From Bacteroidales bacterium (GTDB lineage Bacteria > Bacteroidota > Bacteroidia > Bacteroidales > UBA932): 64,000 nucleotides of DNA. This document shows, piece after piece, positions 24,854 to 32,273 of this stretch. Positions within the stretch are counted from its first letter, which is position 1. The number at the start of each line of letters is the position of its first letter. A program made the position numbers and the translations under genes. Where the stretch lies: positions 62,001 to 126,000 of the forward strand of contig JAFVAU010000019.1 in the NCBI GenBank assembly GCA_017480345.1, read 5' to 3'. The notes under the pieces are model-generated. The model saw only the letters and a program-made list of their open reading frames with translations, was not told the DNA's origin and did not search any database.

Positions 24854-26219
24854 GAATACATTCCGTATCGGCGGTGTCCATCCGCACGACAACAAGATTT
24901 CCCGGGAATGCGCCATCGAGCAGCTTCCCCTTGCACCTACCGTGTATATCGGCGTTTCCCAGCACATCGGTGCTCCCTCCGTGCCCTGCGTGGCCGTAGG
25001 GGACAAGGTGAAGGTGGGTCAGGTGATTGCGGAGCCGGGCGGCTTCGTGGGCGCCTTCATTCATTCTTCCGTGTCCGGAACCGTCAAGTCCATCGCCCCC
25101 CGGGCCGATCTGGCCGGCCGCGCCTCCACCCACATCGAGATTGCGGTGGAAGGTGACGAGTGGCTGGAGGGCATAGACACCACGGACACCCTCATCACCA
25201 CCATCCCCGAGGACCCCAAGGCCATCATCGAGAAGGTGAAGCTGGGCGGCGTCGTGGGCCTGGGCGGTGCCACCTTCCCCACGCATGTGAAGCTGAGCCC
25301 GCCTCCGGGCTCCAAGTGCGAGCGCGTAATCATCAACGGCTGCGAGTGCGAGCCTTACCTCACCTCCGACTTCCGCACCCTTCTGGAGAAGGGAGAGCAG
25401 GTGGTGGTGGGTGCCGCCCTGCTCCAGAAGGCCATGGGCGGGGTTCCCTGCACCATCGCCATCGAGGAGAACAAGCCCGAAGCCATCGCCCACATCCGTG
25501 AAGTCATTGCCAAGTTGGGCTACAAGGACATGGAGGTGATGGTGATGAAGATGATGTATCCGCAGGGCGGTGAAAAGCAGCTCATCGACGCTGTGATGCA
25601 CCGTCAGGTGGGCTCCGGAGCCCTTCCCATCAGTGTGGGCGCCGTGGTTCAGAACGTGGCCACTGCCCTGGCCGTGTACGATGCCGTCCAGAAGAACAAA
25701 CCCATCGTGGACAACTCCGTCACCGTAACGGGCGAGTGCTTCCCCCGTCAGGCCAACCTCCTGGTTCGCGTGGGAACACCCCTTAAATATATCATCGACT
25801 ATCTGGGAGGCATTCCGGAGAATGCTGCCAAGATCATCAGCGGCGGTCCCATGATGGGCCGCGCCGTGGCCAACCTGGATGCCGCCACCGTCAAGGGTAC
25901 GGGCGCCCTGCTCTTCCTCACGGAAAAGCAGACCCGCCGTGCTCCCGAGACCCATTGCATCCGCTGCGGAAAATGTGCCGACGCCTGCCCCATGGGCCTG
26001 GAGCCGTTCCTGCTGAACAAGCTCTCAAAGAATGCCGATTGGGAGGCCTGCGAGGCCAATGCCGCCCAGGACTGCATCGAATGCGGATGCTGCCTGTATT
26101 CCTGCCCCGCCCACATTCCGCTGCTGGATAACATCCGCGTAGGAAAGGGCTTTGCCCTCAGTGCCATCCGTGCCCGTGCAGCCGCCGCCAAGGCTGCTGC
26201 CGAAGCTGCTAAAAAGTAA
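24846..26219 (+). CDS. rnfC: Rnf complex subunit C (NADH-binding)
   Basis: 457 residues, the length of compact RnfC proteins without the long Ala/Lys repeat tail of gamma-proteobacteria. An N-terminal barrel-sandwich domain (SGTVKSIAPR) is followed by the Rossmann-like NADH/FMN domain with GGVVGLGGATFPTHVKL and the INGCECEPYLTSD signature, a SLBB-like segment, and two 4Fe-4S motifs CIRCGKCADACP and CIECGCCLYSCP near residues 375-425. It forms the cytoplasmic NAD+-reducing arm. The C-terminus is Ala-rich (RARAAAAKAAAEAAKK). rnfD starts 6 bases later. Confidence 0.95.
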   Translation: MSKNTFRIGGVHPHDNKISRECAIEQLPLAPTVYIGVSQHIGAPSVPCVAVGDKVKVGQVIAEPGGFVGAFIHSSVSGTVKSIAPRADLAGRASTHIEIAVEGDEWLEGIDTTDTLITTIPEDPKAIIEKVKLGGVVGLGGATFPTHVKLSPPPGSKCERVIINGCECEPYLTSDFRTLLEKGEQVVVGAALLQKAMGGVPCTIAIEENKPEAIAHIREVIAKLGYKDMEVMVMKMMYPQGGEKQLIDAVMHRQVGSGALPISVGAVVQNVATALAVYDAVQKNKPIVDNSVTVTGECFPRQANLLVRVGTPLKYIIDYLGGIPENAAKIISGGPMMGRAVANLDAATVKGTGALLFLTEKQTRRAPETHCIRCGKCADACPMGLEPFLLNKLSKNADWEACEANAAQDCIECGCCLYSCPAHIPLLDNIRVGKGFALSAIRARAAAAKAAAEAAKK

Positions 26220-26225
26220 AAGACT

Positions 26226-27203
26226 ATGAGTAAATTACTGGTTTCACCTTCCCCTCACATCCACTCCAAGGACTCTACCAAGTCCCTCATGCTGGATGTT
26301 GTGATAGCCCTCATCCCGGCGGTTATCTGCTCCGTAGTCTTCTACGGCTGGCAGGAGCTGCTGGTGCTGGGCGTGTGTGTGGCTTCCTGCGTGCTGCTGG
26401 AATGGGCCATCACCAAATACATGCTTAAAAAACCCTCCACCATCGGAGACCTGTCGGCCGTCATCACCGGTATCCTGCTGGCCCTGAATGTGCCGTACAC
26501 TACTCCCTGGTGGGTTGTCTTCGTGGGTGCCGTGGTGGCCATCGGCGTAGCCAAGATGACCTTCGGCGGCCTGGGCCAGAACATCTGGAATCCCGCCCTG
26601 GTTGGCCGCGTGTTCCTGCTGGTTTCCTTCCCCACCTACATGACCACATGGAGCAAGCCCCAGGGGCTGTTCGGTGTGGATGCCGTCTCCGGCCCCACCC
26701 CCCTCGGCGCCATCCAGGAAGGCCTCATGCAGGGTTCCACCGTGCAGGAGCTCACATCGGCCTATGATTACAAAGACCTGCTCTTTGCCAACCTGGGCGG
26801 AAGCGCCGGCGAGGTATGCGCCCTGGCCCTTCTGGCCGGCTTCGTGTATCTTTGCTGCCGCAAGGTTATCAAGCCCTGGATCACCCTCAGCATCTTTGCC
26901 ACCGTGGCCCTGACGTCTCTCATTTTCTGGGTCATCAACCCGGCCCGTTTCACGGATCCCCTCTTCAACCTCCTCACCGGCGGCCTGGTCCTTGGCGCCT
27001 GCTTCATGGCAACGGACTATGTGACTTCGCCCATGAGTGTCTGGGGCGGCGTGGTCTTCGGTGTGGGAATCGGCTTCCTCACCGTAATGATCCGTTACTT
27101 CGGCTCCTATCCGGAGGGCGTTTCCTTCGCCATCCTTATCATGAACTCTGTGGTGCCGCTTCTGAACATGTGGTTTAAGCAGAAAAAATTCGGGAGGAAG
27201 TAG
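26226..27203 (+). CDS. rnfD: Rnf complex subunit D (flavinylated membrane subunit)
   Basis: 325 residues with about ten membrane helices, homologous to NqrB. The covalent FMN site is present as SGPTPL (in VDAVSGPTPLGAIQEG, around residue 155), where the threonine receives FMN from ApbE. Other family landmarks are FGGLGQNIWNPALVGRVFLL and DYVTSPMS. It forms part of the ion-translocating core with RnfE, RnfA and RnfG. It has tight spacing to rnfC and rnfG. No apbE gene is in the window. Confidence 0.95.
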   Translation: MSKLLVSPSPHIHSKDSTKSLMLDVVIALIPAVICSVVFYGWQELLVLGVCVASCVLLEWAITKYMLKKPSTIGDLSAVITGILLALNVPYTTPWWVVFVGAVVAIGVAKMTFGGLGQNIWNPALVGRVFLLVSFPTYMTTWSKPQGLFGVDAVSGPTPLGAIQEGLMQGSTVQELTSAYDYKDLLFANLGGSAGEVCALALLAGFVYLCCRKVIKPWITLSIFATVALTSLIFWVINPARFTDPLFNLLTGGLVLGACFMATDYVTSPMSVWGGVVFGVGIGFLTVMIRYFGSYPEGVSFAILIMNSVVPLLNMWFKQKKFGRK

Positions 27204-27205
27204 TT

Positions 27206-27844
27206 ATGGCAGTTAAATCCAATCTTACCAACATGGTGACGGTCCTGGGCCTCACCTGCCTGCTGTGCTCGGCCATCCTGGGCGGTGCCTATGTGCTCAC
27301 CAAGGAGCCCATCGACAAGGCGGCGGCTCAAAAGACCAACCAGGCCATCTCCCAGGTGCTTCCCCATTTCACGGAAGTGGAATACAACGAGGAAGGCCGA
27401 TATTATACCGCCAAGGACGCGGAGAACCTGGTGGGCTATGCCATCGAATCCACTACGGTGGGCTTCGGCGGCGCCCTCTCCCTCATCGTGGGCGTAACGC
27501 CCGACGGCGTAGTGTACAACACGTCCGTGCTCTCTCACAGTGAAACCCCCGGCCTTGGCGCCAAGTGCACCACGGACCAGAAGTTCATGAGCCAGTGGAA
27601 GGGCTTCAACCCGGCCGTGAAGAAACTCACGGTCACCAAGGACGGCGGTGACGTGGACGCCATCACGGCTTCCACCATCACCTCCCGCGCCTATGCCCTG
27701 GCCGTGGAGAATGCCCTGAAAACCTTCGCAACCCTTTCAGAAGAAGCATCTTCTGGAGCATTTGCCCGTACAGGGTCGCGAAGCGACGCGGAAGAAGATG
27801 CTTCTTCTGAAATAGTTAATGAGGGAGGACAGAACCATGAGTAA
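27206..27844 (+). CDS. rnfG: Rnf complex subunit G (flavinylated) with palindromic C-terminal extension
   Basis: 212 residues: one N-terminal membrane helix (residues 10-31) and a periplasmic FMN-binding domain. The flavinylation motif is DAITASTITSRA with the STIT threonines at 156-159, and the SETPGLGAK loop (112-120) is intact. Normal RnfG would end soon after LAVENALKTF. Here the chain continues with about 35 extra residues. Residues 177-203 are encoded by a 78-bp inverted-repeat element (27735-27812); the tail then runs NEGGQNHE to the stop, overlapping the rnfE start by 8 bases. The insertion is in frame and lies beyond the flavin domain, so the protein is probably functional. Confidence 0.93.
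   Translation: MAVKSNLTNMVTVLGLTCLLCSAILGGAYVLTKEPIDKAAAQKTNQAISQVLPHFTEVEYNEEGRYYTAKDAENLVGYAIESTTVGFGGALSLIVGVTPDGVVYNTSVLSHSETPGLGAKCTTDQKFMSQWKGFNPAVKKLTVTKDGGDVDAITASTITSRAYALAVENALKTFATLSEEASSGAFARTGSRSDAEEDASSEIVNEGGQNHE
27735..27812. repeat. Modular palindromic element inserted in frame in rnfG (78 bp, shortened core)
   Basis: Perfect 20-bp arms (27735-27754 and 27793-27812; left TTTCAGAAGAAGCATCTTCT) enclose a 38-bp core with hairpin GTCGC-gaa-GCGAC (27775-27787), identical to that at 12837-12849, and a small GCA/TGC stem. The middle hairpin and the GGGAGGGG tracts of the longer copies are missing. Its length is 26 x 3. Confidence 0.9.
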
Positions 27845-28424
27845 ATTCAAACTGATTAGCGACGGGCTTGTCAAGAACAACCCCACCTTCGTGCTCCTGC
27901 TGGGCATGTGCCCCACGCTGGCCACCACCACATCGGCCATCAACGGCCTGTCCATGGGTCTGGCTACGCTTTTTGTGCTGGTCCTGAGCAACATGGCCAT
28001 ATCGGCCATTGCCCCGGTGGTGCCGGACAAGGTGCACATTCCCGTTTACATTGTGGTCATTGCCACCTTCGTTACCCTGCTGCAGCTGCTCATGCAGGCC
28101 TACACTCCGGCCATGTATGAAACCCTGGGCCTGTTTATCCCGCTCATCGTGGTGAACTGCATCGTGCTGGGCCGTGCCGAGGCTTTTGCTTCCAAGCATG
28201 GCGTGCTGGAGAGTGCCTGTGACGGTCTGGGCGTGGGCCTGGGCTTCACCTGCTCCCTCACTGTGCTGGGCCTGGTCCGCGAGATCCTGGGCTCCGGCTG
28301 CGTGTTCGGCTACAATTTCATCGGCGGAAACGACGGTATGTTGGCCTTCGTGATGGCTCCCGGCGCCTTCCTGTGCCTGGGATACCTGATGGTCCTGTTC
28401 AACAAATACCTTAAAAAGAACTAG
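27837..28424 (+). CDS. rnfE: Rnf complex subunit E
   Basis: 195 residues with six membrane helices, homologous to NqrD. Typical blocks: GLVKNNPTFVLLLGMCPTLATTTSA, with the conserved cysteine of the membrane iron-sulfur site shared with RnfA, and VNCIVLGRAEAFASKHGVLES. I chose ATG 27837, which follows a GGAGGA ribosome site and gives the conserved MSKFKLISDGL start; the ATG at 27819 would add six non-conserved residues. It overlaps the end of rnfG by 8 bases, so translation is coupled. Confidence 0.94.
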   Translation: MSKFKLISDGLVKNNPTFVLLLGMCPTLATTTSAINGLSMGLATLFVLVLSNMAISAIAPVVPDKVHIPVYIVVIATFVTLLQLLMQAYTPAMYETLGLFIPLIVVNCIVLGRAEAFASKHGVLESACDGLGVGLGFTCSLTVLGLVREILGSGCVFGYNFIGGNDGMLAFVMAPGAFLCLGYLMVLFNKYLKKN

Positions 28425-28427
28425 GCT

Positions 28428-29027
28428 ATGGAGTACTTTCTGATTATTATATCGGCCATTTTCGTTAACAACATTGTCCTGGCGCAGTTCCTGGGCATCT
28501 GCCCCTTCCTGGGTGTGTCCAACAAACTGTCCACCGCTACGGGTATGTCCATGGCCGTGTGCTTTGTGATTACGCTGGCCACGCTGGTCACGTACCTCAT
28601 CAACAAGTACCTGCTCATTCCCTTCAATATCACCTTCCTGCAGACCATCGCCTTCATCCTGGTGATTGCGGCGCTGGTGCAGATGGTGGAGATTGTGCTC
28701 AAGAAGGTTTCCCCGTCCCTGTATCAGGCCCTGGGTATCTTCCTGCCCCTGATTACCACCAACTGCGCGGTGCTGGGTGTGGCCATCAACGTGGTCACCA
28801 AGGAGTTCGCCTTCGTGCCCGGCGGCATGCTCAACCTGGGCCAGGCTCTGGTGTACGCCTTCGCCACCTCCCTGGGTTACGGCCTGGCCATGGTCATCTT
28901 TGCGGGTATCCGTGAGCACCTGGCCCTGAACAACGTTCCCAAGGCCTTTAAGGGCGTTCCCATCGCCATCATCAGCGTGGGCATCCTGGCCCTGGCCTTC
29001 ATGGGCTTCAGCGGCATGGTGAAATAA
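28428..29027 (+). CDS. rnfA: Rnf complex subunit A
   Basis: 199 residues with six membrane helices, homologous to NqrE and inverted in topology relative to RnfE. The signature [22 protein letters not shown] contains the cysteine that with its RnfE counterpart holds the intramembrane 2Fe-2S cluster. [10 protein letters not shown] and [15 protein letters not shown] are also conserved. It is the last gene of the rnf operon, 3 bases after rnfE. Transcription probably ends in the 107-bp palindrome 12 bases beyond the stop. Confidence 0.95.
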   Translation: MEYFLIIISAIFVNNIVLAQFLGICPFLGVSNKLSTATGMSMAVCFVITLATLVTYLINKYLLIPFNITFLQTIAFILVIAALVQMVEIVLKKVSPSLYQALGIFLPLITTNCAVLGVAINVVTKEFAFVPGGMLNLGQALVYAFATSLGYGLAMVIFAGIREHLALNNVPKAFKGVPIAIISVGILALAFMGFSGMVK

Positions 29028-29038
29028 GTGCTGTTTAG

Positions 29039-29145
29039 GTGACAGCTAAGTGATTGGCTGTCAGTGTATTATAGGAAACTTCTCGTTCAAATTTTGAACG
29101 AGAAGTTTCTTGTAAATGTCTCAGTGACAACAGATTAGCTGTCAC
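29039..29145. repeat. 107-bp nested palindromic element between convergent genes (copy 2, inverted)
   Basis: Homologous to 3429-3535 but in reverse orientation: the left flank, with hairpin TGACAGCTAA/TTGGCTGTCA at 29040-29063, corresponds to the right flank of copy 1. The central repeat (29069-29091 and 29093-29115, centre 29092) pairs over 23 bp with two G-T wobbles. At one position copy 1 has G-C where copy 2 has C-G, a compensatory change. Outer arms are GTGACAGCTA and TAGCTGTCAC. It separates rnfA and the dcu gene and likely terminates both. Confidence 0.9.
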
Positions 29146-29151
29146 TAAATT

Positions 29152-30528
29152 TTACTGGATAAAGCTGGCGAAGTAGCCGGCGAACAGCACGTTGGTGACC
29201 AGGTAGCCCACTACGGTGGCCACGAATACGCTGATGAGCCCCGGCATCATGAAACTGTGGTTCAGGAGGTATTTGCCGATAACCGTGGTGCCGCTGCGGT
29301 CAAAGTTCACGGTGGCAATGTCGGAGGGGTAGTTGGGGATGAAGAAGTAGCCGTAGACGCTGGGGAACACACCCAGCAGGACGGGGCCGGCGATGCCCAG
29401 TTCATAGGCCAGCGGCAGCATGGCCACCACCACGGCACCCTGGGAGTTGATAAGGACGCTCACCAGGAAGAACACCAGGGCGATGCTCCAGGGATAGGCC
29501 GATACCAGGTCCGTGAGCATCAGTTTCATCTGGTCCATGTAGTTGCCGAAGTAGGTGTCGGCCAGCCAGGCGATGCCGTAAATGGCCACCACGGCCACCA
29601 TGCCGCTCTGCCACACGGCGCCGGCCACGGCCGCCTTGGGAGAGGCCTTGCAGAACATGATGTTGGCTGCGGCGGCCGCCAGCATGATAATCTGGATGCA
29701 GATGTTCATCTTGGGCAGGTTAATGGCCTGGGCAACGGTGCGGCCATCGGCCACATGGAACATCTGGCAGAAGGCGAAGCCCACAATGACCAGAAGGGCG
29801 CCCAGGAAGATGTACACCGAGGCCTTGGCCTTCCCCGTGATAACCTTGTCCAGCGTAGTGGCGGAGTTGCCGTACATGTATTTGTACATCTCCGGATCGG
29901 CCTTTCTTTCAAGGAAGTCCGTATCCTGGTCCAGGTCTTTGCCGCGCTTGTAGGAGGCGGCGGCGGCGCACATGAGGCCAATTACGCAGGCCGGGATGGT
30001 GACCATGAGCACCTGGGGAATGCTTACCATGTAGCCGTTGGCGTTGGAAATGGTGACGAAGGCCACCACGGCCGCGGCGATGGGAGAGCAGGTGATGCCC
30101 ACCTGCGAGGCCACGGAGGAAACGCCGCAGGGACGCTCCGGGCGGATGTTCTTCTTGAGGGCGATGTCGCAGATGATGGGCATGATGGTGTACACCACAT
30201 GGCCCGTCCCCACCAGTACCGTGAGGAAGAAGGTTACCAGCGGGCCCAGGAAGGTGATGTGGTCCGGATGTTTGCGGAGCATCTTCTCCGCAATCTGGAT
30301 CATCCAGTCCATACCGCCCGATGCCTGCAGCGTACCTGCGCAGGTTACGGCCGCAATGATGATATAGATGACGTCTGTGGGGGGCGTTCCCGGTTTGAGG
30401 CCGAAGCCGAACACCAGGATGGCCAGGCCGATTCCGCTGATGGCTCCCAGGGCCAGCGACCCGTAACGGGAACCCACATACAATGCTGCCAGAACGATGA
30501 GCAGCTCCACAATCATGATAAAAGTCAT
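29152..30528 (-). CDS. Anaerobic C4-dicarboxylate transporter, Dcu family
   Basis: 458 residues with about twelve membrane helices, of the DcuA/DcuB type (TC 2.A.13). Family landmarks are the N-terminal GLAILVFGFGLKPGTPPTDVI, the TGHVVYTIMPIICDIALKKNIRPERP block, SQVGITCSPIAAAVVAF, and FFIPNYPSDIATVNFDRSGTT near the C-terminus. These carriers exchange fumarate, malate or aspartate for succinate during anaerobic fumarate respiration. Whether it is DcuA-like or DcuB-like cannot be decided by eye. It is monocistronic, converging on the rnf operon. A TAACTTTA sequence about 25 bases before the start, next to the tRNA terminator, could be its -7 box. Confidence 0.9.
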   Translation of the reverse strand: MTFIMIVELLIVLAALYVGSRYGSLALGAISGIGLAILVFGFGLKPGTPPTDVIYIIIAAVTCAGTLQASGGMDWMIQIAEKMLRKHPDHITFLGPLVTFFLTVLVGTGHVVYTIMPIICDIALKKNIRPERPCGVSSVASQVGITCSPIAAAVVAFVTISNANGYMVSIPQVLMVTIPACVIGLMCAAAASYKRGKDLDQDTDFLERKADPEMYKYMYGNSATTLDKVITGKAKASVYIFLGALLVIVGFAFCQMFHVADGRTVAQAINLPKMNICIQIIMLAAAAANIMFCKASPKAAVAGAVWQSGMVAVVAIYGIAWLADTYFGNYMDQMKLMLTDLVSAYPWSIALVFFLVSVLINSQGAVVVAMLPLAYELGIAGPVLLGVFPSVYGYFFIPNYPSDIATVNFDRSGTTVIGKYLLNHSFMMPGLISVFVATVVGYLVTNVLFAGYFASFIQ

Positions 30529-30562
30529 AGTGCTATCAATTATTGCCTATAAAGTTAAAAAA

Positions 30563-30596
30563 AAATAATCGGAAACTCCACCGTTTCCGATTATTT
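30563..30596 (-). terminator. Rho-independent terminator of tRNA-Arg
   Basis: Perfect 14-bp stem AAATAATCGGAAAC / GTTTCCGATTATTT (30563-30576, 30583-30596) with a 6-base loop. On the minus strand it is followed by a run of T. It begins 3 bases after the tRNA 3' end. Confidence 0.93.
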
Positions 30597-30598
30597 CG

Positions 30599-30672
30599 TG
30601 ATTCCGCGGGGATTCGAACCCCGGACCCACAGCTTAGAAGGCTGTTGCTCTATCCAGCTGAGCTACGGAACC
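30599..30672 (-). tRNA. tRNA-Arg (anticodon UCU)
   Basis: Read on the minus strand this is a 74-base cloverleaf. The acceptor stem GGTTCCG pairs with CGGAATC (one G-U), with discriminator A. The D-arm contains AGCTCAGCTGGATAGAGC. The anticodon stem ACAGC/GCTGT encloses loop CTTCTAA with anticodon TCT. The T-arm is CCGGGGTTCGAATCCCCG. CCA is not encoded. It reads AGA/AGG arginine codons. It is transcribed from its own promoter and ends in a strong terminator. Confidence 0.97.
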
Positions 30673-30690
30673 ATCCATATTTTTGGGATG

Positions 30691-30698
30691 CAAAGATA
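30691..30698 (-). promoter_or_regulatory. -7 box for tRNA-Arg
   Basis: On the minus strand the sequence is TATCTTTG, 18 bases upstream of the mature tRNA 5' end. It lies just beyond the 3' end of the neighbouring secreted-protein gene, which runs in the same direction, so read-through could also feed the tRNA. Confidence 0.7.
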
Positions 30699-30714
30699 GC
30701 AAATAATTTTGATA

Positions 30715-31686
30715 CTACAGGGAACTTATGTAGAAGATAAGCTGCTGCAACTGGGCCAGGGCGCCGGAGAAGGTGTATTCGCCGTCTTCCCGATCGGGGA
30801 AGCTGTCCGTCAGGGTGCCGCCTTCATAGTCGATGGAGAGGCCGGAGATGCCCACGTTCACCATGCGGTCCAGGTCTTTGGAGGAGGGGTATACCAGCAC
30901 GAAGTTGACGTCGTCACGGGCCTGGAGCAGGCCGATGGAGGTGCCGTCCTTGAGGGTGAAGCGCACGGAGGAGTCGAAGGGAATGTGGAAACGTTCCTCG
31001 CTGCCCAGGGCGAAGTAGAGGTCTATGTCTTCCTCCGTGGAGGTCTTGTAGGTGAGCTGGGAGATGAGGATGTTGTAGTCGTAGTTCTTGCCTCTGGCCA
31101 TGAGGGGATTGGTGGTGGTCATGGTGCTGTTCAGGTTGTCCTGCCTCTCGGCCAGGGTGGCCTTGAGCTCCACGGTGCCGGGGGCCGCCTTGAGGATGGC
31201 CTCGCAGTGGCGCTTGAGGAAGGCGCCCAGCTCATTGTTGGCGAAACTGCCCTGCACGTAGTCGTCCGGGTCCCAGCCGGTCACAATGTCAACGGACTTG
31301 ATGCCCTTCACCATCTTCTCCATATCGGCCGGCTCTACGGCATACTTGAGCATCGTATTCTTGGTGGAAGCCGGATACTGGCCGATCTGCTCCAGCCGCA
31401 CGAGTTTCCCGCTACTGAGGTTCACCGCCATCTTCACGCCTTTGGGGGCGGCCGATGAGACCTTCTTCTCCTGAAGGAGGTTCAGGTACATGAGGTACAG
31501 GGTGGAGCCGTCGGGGAAGCCTACGAGCTCCAGCTTGATCTCTGCGGGAGAGCTGCCCAGATTTATTTTTTCCGCCTGGGTGGAGATGTGCGTCATTCCG
31601 TCCACGCGGTAATTGGCACGGACTTGTTGGGCCTGGAGGCCGGCGCAGACCAGCAGCGCAAGGGCCAGGAGTGAGAGTTTCTTCAT
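30715..31686 (-). CDS. Secreted protein of unknown function
   Basis: 323 residues with a clear Sec signal peptide (MKKLSLLALALLVCAGLQAQ). I do not recognise a family. The mature part is mixed alpha/beta with an acidic, Thr-rich middle (TMTTTNPLMARG, KTSTEEDIDLYFALG) and no cysteines after the signal peptide, lipobox or catalytic signature. Several segments (IKLELVGFPDGSTLYLMYLNLL, MAVNLSSGKLVRLEQIG) look like beta-sandwich strands, and a periplasmic location is likely. It is monocistronic, with a consensus -7 box. Its leader contains an 18-bp tandem duplication that creates a tiny upstream reading frame. Confidence 0.75.
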   Translation of the reverse strand: MKKLSLLALALLVCAGLQAQQVRANYRVDGMTHISTQAEKINLGSSPAEIKLELVGFPDGSTLYLMYLNLLQEKKVSSAAPKGVKMAVNLSSGKLVRLEQIGQYPASTKNTMLKYAVEPADMEKMVKGIKSVDIVTGWDPDDYVQGSFANNELGAFLKRHCEAILKAAPGTVELKATLAERQDNLNSTMTTTNPLMARGKNYDYNILISQLTYKTSTEEDIDLYFALGSEERFHIPFDSSVRFTLKDGTSIGLLQARDDVNFVLVYPSSKDLDRMVNVGISGLSIDYEGGTLTDSFPDREDGEYTFSGALAQLQQLIFYISSL

Positions 31687-31720
31687 ATCAGCTTAAAATT
31701 TCATATCAGCTTAAAATTTC
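31683..31720 (-). repeat. 18-bp tandem duplication over the start codon and ribosome site
   Basis: TCATATCAGCTTAAAATT occurs twice in direct succession (31683-31700, 31701-31718). On the minus strand each copy supplies an ATG. The upstream one begins ATG AAA TTT TAA, a three-codon frame ending before the true start at 31686. Confidence 0.9.
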
Positions 31721-31723
31721 GTA

Positions 31724-31752
31724 CAAAGATACACTAAAAATTGCTAACTTTA
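31724..31752. promoter_or_regulatory. Divergent -7 boxes for the secreted protein and the PPC/DUF296 gene
   Basis: Minus strand: TATCTTTG at 31724-31731, ahead of the secreted-protein gene. Plus strand: TAACTTTA at 31745-31752 (one base off TAnnTTTG), 24 bases before ATG 31777. The boxes are 13 bases apart, so the two promoters may compete. Confidence 0.65.
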
Positions 31753-31776
31753 CACGATTAACACATAAAACATGCC

Positions 31777-32223
31777 ATGTACAAGTATCAGAAAGTATAT
31801 GTAAACAATTCGGAGCTGAATGACCGGTACGTCCTCAGCATTGACAATCACGAGGAAATTGTGGAGGCCCTGACTCGCTTTTGCAAGGAGAAAAATATTA
31901 CGGCCGGCAAGGTGGAAGGCATAGGAGCCATCAATGAGGCCACCTTCCGTTTCCTGGACCCGGCCACCAAGAAGTATGTGGACAAGACCTTCCGGGAGCA
32001 GATGGAGATAACCAACCTGACGGGGAACATTTCTCAGAAGGACAAAGAGCCTTATCTGCATATCCACCTTACTTGCAGCCGCCGGGACTACACCTGCGTG
32101 GGCGGGCATCTTCTGAGCGCCCGCATTAACGGCGCCTGCGAGCTGCTGGTTACAGACTTCGGCCTCACCAAACTGAAACGCCGCTTCGATGAGAAAACCG
32201 GCCTGAATCTTTACGATTTTTAG
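31777..32223 (+). CDS. PPC/DUF296 domain protein
   Basis: 148 residues forming a single PPC (plant and prokaryote conserved) domain. Landmarks are the central GKVEGIGAINEATFRFLD, the metal-binding PYLHIHLTCSRRD with the HxH pair, and GGHLLSARINGACELLVTD, a strand and loop that in homologues build a trimer. In plants the domain accompanies AT-hook DNA-binding motifs. Bacterial stand-alone members lack an AT hook, as here, and their role is uncertain. ATG 31777 is used; the overlapping ATG at 31772 is out of frame. It is monocistronic between two promoters. Confidence 0.85.
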   Translation: MYKYQKVYVNNSELNDRYVLSIDNHEEIVEALTRFCKEKNITAGKVEGIGAINEATFRFLDPATKKYVDKTFREQMEITNLTGNISQKDKEPYLHIHLTCSRRDYTCVGGHLLSARINGACELLVTDFGLTKLKRRFDEKTGLNLYDF

Positions 32224-32240
32224 ATTAGCGTAAAAAACAG

Positions 32241-32248
32241 TATCTTTG
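32241..32248 (+). promoter_or_regulatory. -7 box for the polysaccharide export / mannosidase operon
   Basis: TATCTTTG lies 25 bases before ATG 32274. The in-frame ATG at 32256 is only 7 bases past the box and would be nearly leaderless, which favours ATG 32274 as the start. Confidence 0.65.
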
Positions 32249-32273
32249 TACGAATATGCTTAAAAACCAAAAT

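Noticed and set aside
30599..30672. tRNA-Arg as an attachment site of an integrated element
   Set aside because: No integrase, no duplicated tRNA 3' end and no change of gene content nearby.
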